A stretch of 8,463 bases of DNA from Candidatus Competibacteraceae bacterium. Its GTDB lineage: Bacteria > Pseudomonadota > Gammaproteobacteria > Competibacterales > Competibacteraceae. Below are positions 1 through 6,162 of this stretch, in pieces (positions within the stretch are counted from its first letter, which is position 1; every line of letters starts with the position of its first letter). Location: NCBI GenBank assembly GCA_020445045.1, contig JAGRHI010000338.1, positions 1,436 to 9,898 on the forward strand. Direction: 5' to 3'. A program made the translations under genes and the position numbers. The notes beneath the pieces were generated by a model that saw nothing but the letters and a program-made list of their open reading frames with translations, searched no databases and was not told the origin of the DNA.

Positions 1-241
1 AAATCGTGTCGATCTGAGCTTGCTGGGCGTAGCGGCCGAACGGATAGCGAGCCTGGATCTTGTCCAGATACTCGATGGCGGTCTTGTAATTGCCCGAACT
101 CATGGAGTCCTTGGCTTCGCTATAGAGCTGTTGGACCGACCAGCCCCGGGTTTCGTCGATCTGTTCCGGCAGCAGCGAGCAGCTGGCCAACAGCGCGGCC
201 ACGAGTGGACCGGCAAGAAGCAGTTTTGATATGCGGCGCAT
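1..241 (-). CDS. bamD: Outer membrane protein assembly factor BamD, N-terminal part (runs off the left edge)
   Basis: BamD is an outer-membrane-anchored lipoprotein on the periplasmic side and an essential partner of BamA in inserting beta-barrel proteins. The frame is open from the ATG at 241 to the window edge (80 codons). It starts with a short basic segment (MRRISK) and a hydrophobic stretch, then a lipobox LLAS-C with Cys21 as the predicted lipidated residue. The mature part begins the TPR repeats and contains RYPFGRYAQQAQID (residues 65-78), which closely matches the RYPFGPYSQQVQLD segment of E. coli BamD. In-frame ATGs also lie at 253 and 283, but the ATG at 241 gives a normal lipoprotein signal length. 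No clear Shine-Dalgarno precedes it. The gene is divergent from rluD, as in E. coli. The C-terminal two thirds lies outside the window. Confidence 0.93.
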   Translation of the reverse strand, partial: MRRISKLLLAGPLVAALLASCSLLPEQIDETRGWSVQQLYSEAKDSMSSGNYKTAIEYLDKIQARYPFGRYAQQAQIDTI

Positions 242-268
242 GGATGATGGCATGAGGCGGCGGTTGTC

Positions 269-273
269 GGGAG
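269..273 (+). promoter_or_regulatory. Ribosome binding site supporting the rluD start at 282
   Basis: GGGAG lies 8 nt upstream of the ATG at 282. The other plausible start, ATG 324, has no purine-rich site before it. This is the reason 282 is preferred for rluD. Confidence 0.55.
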
Positions 274-281
274 TAGAATGC

Positions 282-1286
282 ATGATCGAAACCAGTATAA
301 CCCTCGAACCGCCAAAAGCCATCATGCCTCCGACCGAACGAATCGATTGCCGGATTCCCCCCGCCTGTGCCGGAATGCGGTTGGATCAGGCATTGGCGGA
401 GTTGCTGCCGACCTATTCGCGCAGTCGTCTGCAACAGTGGCTCAAGGCGGGCCAGTTGCGGGTGGACGGCGTCGTTCGTCGGCCGCGCGACCCGGTCGCC
501 GGCGGGGAAACCGTGAGCGGCGATCTGGAGTTCGAGATCGAAACCACGGCTCTGCCTCAGGCGATTCCGCTGGTCGTATTGTACGAAGATGACGATCTGC
601 TGGTGATTGACAAACCGGCCGGGTTGGTGGCGCATCCGGCCGCCGGCCATCGCGATGGCACGCTGGTCAATGCCCTGCTGCATCGCGCGCCGGAACTGGC
701 GGCATTGCCGCGCGCCGGTTTGGTGCATCGCTTGGATAAGAACACCAGTGGCCTGCTGGTGGTGGCGCGCAGCCCGCGAGCGTACACCGCGCTGGTCGCG
801 CAGATGCAGGCGCGAATCATCGCGCGGGAGTATCTGGCGGTGGTCAACGGCGTGCCGGTGGCGGGCGGAACGGTGGACGCGCCGGTTGGCCGCCATCCGG
901 TGGACCGCCAGCGCATGGCGGTGACGGCGGGCGGCAAGCCGGCGGTGACGCATTACCGGGTGCGGCGCCGCTTCCGCGCCCACGCGCTGTTGCGGGTCAA
1001 ATTGGAAACCGGTCGTACTCACCAGATCCGGGTCCACATGGCCCACATCCGCTTTCCACTGCTGGGCGATCCGGTGTACGGCGGGCGGCCGCGCATTCCG
1101 CCGAATGCCTCGCCGGCCTGCATCGCGGCGATCCAGGGTTTCCGCCGGCAGGCCCTGCATGCCGAACGATTGGCGTTTCCCCATCCGGTCACCGGCGAGC
1201 GGCTGGAATGGCGGGCGGAGATTCCCGCCGATCTGGCGGATTTGCTGGCGGTGTTGGGCGAAGATACGGACCACCGACATGAATGA
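282..1286 (+). CDS. rluD: 23S rRNA pseudouridine synthase RluD
   Basis: RluD converts uridines 1911, 1915 and 1917 (E. coli numbering) in helix 69 of 23S rRNA to pseudouridine, a step important for ribosome assembly. The 334-residue product has an N-terminal S4-like RNA-binding domain (about residues 33-85, including RLDQALAELLPTYSRSRL). A RluA-type catalytic domain follows. The catalytic motif HRLDKNTSGLLVVA places the active-site aspartate at residue 152, and GRTHQIRVHMAH and LLGDPVYGG follow further on, as expected. Length is close to that of E. coli RluD (326). The start at 282 is chosen for its GGGAG ribosome binding site. ATG 324 would give an N-terminus exactly as long as that of E. 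coli (18 residues before RLDQ) and remains possible. The stop overlaps the pgeF start, implying coupled expression. Confidence 0.95.
   Translation: MIETSITLEPPKAIMPPTERIDCRIPPACAGMRLDQALAELLPTYSRSRLQQWLKAGQLRVDGVVRRPRDPVAGGETVSGDLEFEIETTALPQAIPLVVLYEDDDLLVIDKPAGLVAHPAAGHRDGTLVNALLHRAPELAALPRAGLVHRLDKNTSGLLVVARSPRAYTALVAQMQARIIAREYLAVVNGVPVAGGTVDAPVGRHPVDRQRMAVTAGGKPAVTHYRVRRRFRAHALLRVKLETGRTHQIRVHMAHIRFPLLGDPVYGGRPRIPPNASPACIAAIQGFRRQALHAERLAFPHPVTGERLEWRAEIPADLADLLAVLGEDTDHRHE
294..301. promoter_or_regulatory. Overlapping -10-like boxes on both strands between bamD and rluD
   Basis: The plus strand reads TATAAC at 296-301 and the minus strand reads TATACT at 299-294, each matching five of six positions of the sigma-70 -10 consensus. 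The minus box would start a bamD transcript near position 287, leaving a leader of about 45 nt. The plus box would only serve rluD if translation began at the ATG at 324. Neither has a convincing -35 at normal spacing, so this is a weak prediction. Confidence 0.25.
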
Positions 1287-2031
1287 ACTCCTTCTCGAAC
1301 ATCTGCTGGTGCCCGAGTGGCCCGCGCCGGCCACGGTGCGAGCGGTGAGCACGACCCGCCGTGGCGGAGACAGCTTGCCGCCCTACGACGGCTTCAACCT
1401 GGCCGGGCATGTCGGCGACGATCCGGTCCGCGTCGCCGGGAATCGGCGGCAACTGGCAACGGTCCTGGGATTGCCCGCCGAACCAGCCTGGCTGGAGCAG
1501 GTCCACGGAATTCATGCGGTGGCGGCCGAAACGGTGGCCGCGCCGGTCGCCGCCGACGCGGCCTGGACCCGCGAGCCGGGCCGGCCCTGCGTGGTGATGA
1601 CCGCTGATTGCCTACCGGTGCTGCTGTGCGACCGAGCCGGGACGGTGGTTGCGGCGGTCCATGCCGGTTGGCGCGGTTTGGCGGGAGGGGTGATCGCGGC
1701 GACCGTGGCGCGCTTGGACGTGCCACCGGTGGATCTGCTGGCTTGGCTGGGGCCGGCGATCGGTCCCGACGCCTTCGAAGTGGGGGAGGACGTACGCGCG
1801 GCCTTCCTGGCGCTGGATGCGGGCAGCACCGCCTGTTTCCGACCTTCGCCAGCCAGGCGCTGGCTGGCGGACCTCTACGAACTGGCGCGACGGCAGTTGC
1901 GTGGCTTGGGCGTCTCGGCGGTTTACGGTGGAGAATTTTGCACGTTCAGCGAGTCGGCACGGTTTTTCTCCTACCGCCGGGAGAATCACACCGGGCGAAT
2001 GGCGAGTTTGATTTGGTTGGATTATGGCTGA
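1279..2031 (+). CDS. pgeF: Peptidoglycan editing factor PgeF (YfiH, multicopper polyphenol oxidase / DUF152 family)
   Basis: PgeF-family proteins help keep L-serine out of the first position of the peptidoglycan stem peptide in E. coli; related proteins have purine nucleoside phosphorylase or laccase-like activity. The 250-residue product is co-linear with E. coli YfiH. It carries the conserved metal-site segments LEQVHG (His76), MTADCLPVL (Cys111) and HAGWRG (His128), then AWLGPAIGPDAFEVG. It ends with FFSYRRENHTGRMASLIWL. The ATG lies inside the last codons of rluD, giving an 8-nt overlap and no strong Shine-Dalgarno of its own, so translation is probably coupled to rluD. The TGA stop overlaps another ATG (TGATG at 2029-2033) that opens only a 20-codon frame. 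In E. coli the next gene is clpB; here about 5.9 kb intervenes. Confidence 0.94.
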   Translation: MNELLLEHLLVPEWPAPATVRAVSTTRRGGDSLPPYDGFNLAGHVGDDPVRVAGNRRQLATVLGLPAEPAWLEQVHGIHAVAAETVAAPVAADAAWTREPGRPCVVMTADCLPVLLCDRAGTVVAAVHAGWRGLAGGVIAATVARLDVPPVDLLAWLGPAIGPDAFEVGEDVRAAFLALDAGSTACFRPSPARRWLADLYELARRQLRGLGVSAVYGGEFCTFSESARFFSYRRENHTGRMASLIWLDYG

Positions 2032-2043
2032 TGGAAATTCCAT
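2031..2043. promoter_or_regulatory. 13-bp interrupted palindrome just after pgeF
   Basis: ATGGAAATTCCAT has two perfect 6-bp arms around a single central A. It is too tight to form an RNA hairpin but has the shape of a protein-binding dyad. It sits about 75 bp before the PHP-ATPase start and about 17 bp before a possible -35 box, so it could be an operator for that operon. No second copy was noticed near it. Confidence 0.25.
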
Positions 2044-2059
2044 GCGGCGAGGAAATACT

Positions 2060-2088
2060 TTTAGAGAATCATGGGGATGCGATATTAG
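2060..2088 (+). promoter_or_regulatory. Possible sigma-70 promoter for the PHP-ATPase / Schlafen-like operon
   Basis: TTTAGA (2060-2065) and TATTAG (2083-2088) each match four of six consensus positions and are separated by 17 bp. They lie in an AT-rich stretch that contrasts with the GC-rich genes to the left. Transcription would start near 2095, giving a leader of roughly 25 nt. The boxes are imperfect, so confidence is modest. Confidence 0.3.
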
Positions 2089-2107
2089 GATAAGCAATAC
2101 TTACGAG

Positions 2108-2112
2108 CGGAG
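2108..2112 (+). promoter_or_regulatory. Ribosome binding site of the PHP-ATPase gene
   Basis: CGGAG ends 6 nt before the ATG at 2119, a normal Shine-Dalgarno arrangement. It supports this start and independent translation of the gene rather than coupling to pgeF. Confidence 0.65.
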
Positions 2113-2118
2113 TTTGGC

Positions 2119-4773
2119 ATGACACCAATTGAGGAAGCCTTGGCTAAATCCCGTGGCGCGCGGTTTTGGAAATGCGCGTTGCAAGTTAATACGGGTGCTT
2201 ACCTAGCTAAGTGGCGAGGGCAACATCAAACGGATTTACCCGAGTTCAACCAAAATATGTTGGAAGCGTGCCGCAACCACGGCATTGAGATCGTGGGATT
2301 GGCGGATCATGATGATTTCGAGTTTTACGACGATTTGGCCGCCACGCTAACAGCAGCCGGTATCAAGGTGTTTCCCGGCTTCGAGATCACCAGTCTCGAA
2401 GGTTTTCACATGGTTTGTTTATATGCGCTGGGAACGTCATCGCAGCGCCTGCGGGAGTTTCGGGGGGCGCTGGGCGTTTACCCCGATGACCCAACCAAGC
2501 CGGCGGATAAGGGCTCCCTGGAGATCGCGCGCACGGTCTTGGAGAAGCAAGGCGGTGTTTGGTACGCGCCGCACATGACTCAGGAGAACGGTATCCTTCG
2601 GTTAAAGCGGCACGATGCGTGGCATGAAAGTCGCTGGGTATTGGCTGGTCATATTCCAGGTTCGGTGGAGGATCTGCCGCCAAATTACAGACAGATCGTG
2701 CAAAACAGAAATCCTGACTATGCCCGAGAGCGATATATCGCCTGCCTCCATGCGGCGGATGTGAATTGCGATGAGGATTTAGCCAAACCTGCTGCTTCGT
2801 GTTTCATCAAAATGACCGAACCCAGTATCGAGGCGCTGATCCAAGCATTTCTCGATCCCGAGTCACGCATTCGCCTTGCGGAACCGAAGTCCTCTTGCGC
2901 GGAAATTGAAGCGATTGCTATTGACAATGGTTATTTCGATGGTCTGCGTCTGCATTTGTCCAATAATCTGAATGCGATCATTGGGGGGAGAGGCACAGGT
3001 AAATCCACCCTGATCGAATGCATCCGTTATGCGCTCGAATTACAGCCAATCGGCGAGGATGCACGGAAAGCTCACACTGCGCTGGTGAGAAACGCCCTCG
3101 AAAACGGTGGTATGGTGTATTTACGAGTGCGTTCCGCCGCTCAGCTTGGCCGATGTTTCACAATTAGTCGCCGCTATGGCGAACCTGCGGAGGTTCGGGA
3201 CGAATACGACCAGTTGTCCAGACTCTCGCCATCCACACTGCTACCCGCCATCGCCATTTACGGTCAAAACGAGATTCTGGAAATTGCCAAGTCACCAACC
3301 ATGGTTTTCGATTTGGTGCGTGGATTATTGCCAGAAAGCCGATTGGATTTGACTCGGCAGCAGGAACTGGCGAAAAAGCTTGCCGAAAATCGCTCGAAGA
3401 TTGTCAAGACGAGGAATGAGTTGGATGATTTGGAATCGCGATTGAATCAACTATCGGTACTCGAAGAGCGGTCCAAATACTTTCAAACGCTTCAGCTTGA
3501 GGAGAAACTGGGAGAGCTACGCCTCGTCCAGCGGGAACGCCAAGTACTTGAACGAACTAAAGCGGATGCTGAGAACGTTGCCGCTGCTCTTGCGGCCTTG
3601 CAAGAGGCGCTGCCTGAGGATCTGGCTTATTTGGCGGATACGGCAGTGGCCGAACTGCCGCACGCTAACCTATGGATTGGGCTGCGAGAGCAAATCGAGG
3701 AAGGTCATGCCGATTTGAAGGCACTGTATCAAGAGATGGCAGTGCGTGTGGAACGACTGCTAGCGGCAATCCAGCGTATTGAATCGAAATGGAATACCGG
3801 AAGGCATGCCATCGAAGAGCATGTGTATAAAGTGGTGGCGAGCCTTCCCGGTTTGGCTGGAAAGAGTGGCGAGGAGATCGGGCGAGAATACGGTCGAGTT
3901 GTCCAGCAGGTTGAAGCCTTGCGTCCGCTGGCAGCGAAAAAGGAGACGCAACGACGCTTGTTCGCGGCGCTGGAAGAGGAACGTCGCAATCTGCTGTCCG
4001 AATGGCGTGCCATGCAGCATGAAATCTTTGACCGTCTATACAGGGCGGCCAAGGATCTGAACAAAAAGGCATTGACGGATAAACTCAGGATTGAGGTCAA
4101 GGAATGGGGAAATCGAGACCCGTTAAGGAATTTTTTGCTGAGTATCGAGGGGATCGGTGAGGCCAAGGTTCGTTGGGTTGATGAGGTGCCCACTCTGTCG
4201 ATCGCGGCTCTGTTGAATGCAATTGGGCAGGGCGTGGCGGCGCTATTGGATCAGTATAAGGAAATGGGGCTTTCTCGTGTGACTGCGGAGCGACTTTCCT
4301 CACTGTCTATCGAAAAGCGTCTTGCCCTGGAAGAAATCATGCTTGAGCCTCGTGTGGAACTACTGCTCAATGTGGCGCGAGAGGGTACGGATTTTAAATC
4401 GGTGAATGATCTTTCCACCGGCCAGAAATGTACCGCCATTTTACATCTACTGTTATTGGAGAATTGTGAACCACTCATCGCCGACCAGCCGGAGGATCAT
4501 CTGGACAATGCATTCATTGCCGACCATATCGTGCGGGAATTGCGTGTCACCAAACAATGCCGACAGTTTCTGTTAGCCACTCATAATGCTAATATTCCTG
4601 TTTTTGGCGATGCGGAGTGGATCGCTCCACTCTACGAACGAGCGCATCACGGTGGGGTTGATGAGTTGGCCATGGGGTCCATCGATCTTAACTCCGTTAA
4701 GGTGCGAGTGAGTCAAATCCTCGAAGGTGGGCGGGATGCCTTCGAAATGCGCCGCGCCAAGTATGGATATTGA
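2119..4773 (+). CDS. PHP-domain / SMC-like AAA (ABC-type) ATPase, probable defence protein (TrlF-like)
   Basis: This 884-residue protein fuses a PHP-like fold to an SMC/RecF-type ATPase. Residues about 15-250 look like a PHP phosphoesterase domain: ALQVNT (20-25) at motif I, VGLADHDDF (59-67), PGFEIT (86-91), GFHMVCLYA (95-103), APHM (150-153) and HAADVN (211-216). The segment FIKM..PSIEALIQAFLDPESRIRL then links into the ATPase. Walker A is GGRGTGKST (289-297), a Q-loop candidate is YGQNEI (381-386), the signature is LSTGQK (765-770), Walker B with D-loop is LIADQPEDHLD (786-796), and a switch histidine is His822 in ATHNAN. Residues about 405-650 are charged and helical, fitting a coiled coil without a CxxC zinc hook. 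Proteins of this architecture are, to my recollection, annotated as TrlF-family or PHP-associated ATPases; I cannot confirm the exact family. The gene has a good ribosome binding site, lower GC than its neighbours, and sits 2 nt before the next gene. A role in nucleic-acid sensing or defence is inferred. Confidence 0.85.
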   Translation: MTPIEEALAKSRGARFWKCALQVNTGAYLAKWRGQHQTDLPEFNQNMLEACRNHGIEIVGLADHDDFEFYDDLAATLTAAGIKVFPGFEITSLEGFHMVCLYALGTSSQRLREFRGALGVYPDDPTKPADKGSLEIARTVLEKQGGVWYAPHMTQENGILRLKRHDAWHESRWVLAGHIPGSVEDLPPNYRQIVQNRNPDYARERYIACLHAADVNCDEDLAKPAASCFIKMTEPSIEALIQAFLDPESRIRLAEPKSSCAEIEAIAIDNGYFDGLRLHLSNNLNAIIGGRGTGKSTLIECIRYALELQPIGEDARKAHTALVRNALENGGMVYLRVRSAAQLGRCFTISRRYGEPAEVRDEYDQLSRLSPSTLLPAIAIYGQNEILEIAKSPTMVFDLVRGLLPESRLDLTRQQELAKKLAENRSKIVKTRNELDDLESRLNQLSVLEERSKYFQTLQLEEKLGELRLVQRERQVLERTKADAENVAAALAALQEALPEDLAYLADTAVAELPHANLWIGLREQIEEGHADLKALYQEMAVRVERLLAAIQRIESKWNTGRHAIEEHVYKVVASLPGLAGKSGEEIGREYGRVVQQVEALRPLAAKKETQRRLFAALEEERRNLLSEWRAMQHEIFDRLYRAAKDLNKKALTDKLRIEVKEWGNRDPLRNFLLSIEGIGEAKVRWVDEVPTLSIAALLNAIGQGVAALLDQYKEMGLSRVTAERLSSLSIEKRLALEEIMLEPRVELLLNVAREGTDFKSVNDLSTGQKCTAILHLLLLENCEPLIADQPEDHLDNAFIADHIVRELRVTKQCRQFLLATHNANIPVFGDAEWIAPLYERAHHGGVDELAMGSIDLNSVKVRVSQILEGGRDAFEMRRAKYGY

Positions 4774-4775
4774 TC

Positions 4776-6050
4776 ATGCTTAAGACGGAGTTACTGGAGT
4801 TGATTGGCGCGGGCGAGAACTCAGGTATTGAGTTCAAGCGCGATGACCTCCGACCGGAACAACTAGCCGAAGAACTTGTAGCCTTTGCCAATGTCCGTGG
4901 TGGGCGGTTGCTGATTGGTGTGGAGGATGATGGTTCGATCACGGGGATTGGTCGTCACAATCTGGAGTTATGGATCATCGACACCGTATTTGGGCGCTAC
5001 ATTCATCCAGCCATCATTCCTTATTATGAGGAAGTGGTGCTGGATGACAGTAAGCGAGTAGCGGTTGTTACCGTTGAGCAGGGCGTTGCGAAACCCTATG
5101 TGGTTCGTGCCAATGATCGTGAGGATATTTATCTGCGTGTGGGTAGCCAAAGCCGATTGGCGACTCGTGAGCAACAAGCTCGCCTGTTCCAGGAAAGCCG
5201 CATGTTGCATACCGAGGTGTTACCGGTTTCGGGCTCGGCATTGGATACCTTGGATAAACACCGACTTGCCGATTATATCGGTCGTCTGTTACAGGATGCG
5301 CCGCCTAGCGCTCATGAGGAATGGGAAAGGCGTTTGTGCGCTCTGGGGTTCCTGACCGAAACCGAGCATGGAGTGATGGCCACGGTGGCGGGACTCTTGC
5401 TGTTTGGACGTGCGCCAAGACGACTATTGCGTCAGGCTGGATTGCGTCTGATGGTTTTTGATACCCAGGACCGGAGTTATGAGGCAATCTTGGACGAGGT
5501 GTTGAATGGTCCTCTTACCGAGTTGAGAGAACCGCCAAGCCGTCGAGAGAGCGAAATCGACTGGTCTACTGAACAGGAAAAAACCGAGATGGGTCTGTTG
5601 GAGCGCGCGGTCGAATTGCTTAAGCCATTCGTATCGCAAGAGCATGGACCCAGTGCGGAGATGTTGACTCGGGAGAGGATATGGTTTTATCCACCCGAAG
5701 TGTTACGGGAAGCGTTACTCAACGCATTTGCTCACCGCGACTGGACGCAGGCTGGTGACGTGGAATTGTGTGTTTACCAGGATCGAGTTGAAGTGACCAG
5801 TCCCGGCGCGTTGCCGAATACCATGACCGTGGAGAAAATGAAAGCGGGCCAGCGGTCACCCCGGAATCCTCTGCTCGTGGACGTGCTGCGGGATTACGGT
5901 TATGTGGATGCCCGTGGCATGGGCGTTCGACGCAAGATCATTCCTGGCATGAAAGCTATTGGCGCGCGGGAGCCGGAAATCCTGGCTGATGAGGATCGCG
6001 TCATGATCGTTCTGTACCGACCGCCAGCGTTGTCTCTTCCCGTCAAGTGA
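4776..6050 (+). CDS. Schlafen-like AlbA_2 protein with C-terminal GHKL-type ATPase domain (COG2865 type)
   Basis: The 424-residue product starts with an AlbA_2 (Schlafen core) domain, about residues 8-130. It shows ENSGIEFKRDD (14-24), AFANVRGGRLLIGVEDDG (36-53) and YLRVGSQSRLA (119-129). The middle region includes ATVAGLLLFGRAPRRLL (202-218), typical of this family. Residues about 300-410 resemble HATPase_c_4: an N-box EVLREALLNAFAHRDW (308-323), DRVEVTSPGALP (336-347) and an ARGMGVRR lid-like motif (379-386). Such proteins are often labelled ATP-binding or putative transcriptional regulators, while animal Schlafen proteins with the same core are tRNA/rRNA endoribonucleases. The ATG lies 2 nt after the upstream stop; a TTG at 4770 overlapping that stop is an alternative that adds two residues. 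Spacing and shared composition make it one operon with the PHP-ATPase. Whether it acts as RNase, DNA binder or regulator cannot be decided from sequence. Confidence 0.87.
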   Translation: MLKTELLELIGAGENSGIEFKRDDLRPEQLAEELVAFANVRGGRLLIGVEDDGSITGIGRHNLELWIIDTVFGRYIHPAIIPYYEEVVLDDSKRVAVVTVEQGVAKPYVVRANDREDIYLRVGSQSRLATREQQARLFQESRMLHTEVLPVSGSALDTLDKHRLADYIGRLLQDAPPSAHEEWERRLCALGFLTETEHGVMATVAGLLLFGRAPRRLLRQAGLRLMVFDTQDRSYEAILDEVLNGPLTELREPPSRRESEIDWSTEQEKTEMGLLERAVELLKPFVSQEHGPSAEMLTRERIWFYPPEVLREALLNAFAHRDWTQAGDVELCVYQDRVEVTSPGALPNTMTVEKMKAGQRSPRNPLLVDVLRDYGYVDARGMGVRRKIIPGMKAIGAREPEILADEDRVMIVLYRPPALSLPVK

Positions 6051-6087
6051 ACGCCGTGCCGAGCAAATCGACTCCATCTCTGTAAAG

Positions 6088-6100
6088 ACCCGCAACGGGT
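6088..6100 (+). other. Short GC-rich stem-loop after the Schlafen-like gene
   Basis: ACCCG and CGGGT form a 5-bp stem with a CAA loop, 38 nt past the stop codon. No T-run follows, so it is not a standard intrinsic terminator. It could be a pause or 3'-end stabilising structure, or chance. The gap 6051-6162 otherwise shows only weak promoter-like boxes for the next gene. Confidence 0.25.
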
Positions 6101-6162
6101 GATCGACGAGATTCGCGTTTTGCCTGGATAAACTGATTCTCCAAGTTACGAAGATTGCATCC

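Noticed and set aside
120..1352. 410-codon open frame on the minus strand opposite rluD
   Set aside because: It is antisense to a clear rluD gene and has an Arg/His/Gln-rich composition without recognisable motifs, as expected for a shadow frame in GC-rich DNA.
4770..4778. TTG start at 4770 for the Schlafen-like gene, overlapping the upstream stop
   Set aside because: The ATG two codons later is the more common start codon and is better spaced from the weak GGA site; the difference is only two residues.
6048..6131. Frame of the Schlafen-like gene stays open for 26 codons after its TGA, suggesting readthrough or a recent stop
   Set aside because: The product is already complete for its family, the added residues match nothing I recognise, and an open run this short is not rare by chance.
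6103..6132. Promoter-like boxes TCGACG and GATAAA, 18 bp apart, before the PLP-enzyme gene
   Set aside because: Each matches only four of six consensus positions and similar pairs are easily found by chance, so I do not call it.
2101..6151. TTACGA repeated on both sides of the low-GC block (2101-2106 and 6146-6151) as possible insertion-site duplications
   Set aside because: A 6-bp match between two stretches of about 100 bp is expected by chance, and no mobile-element ends or recombinase accompany it.
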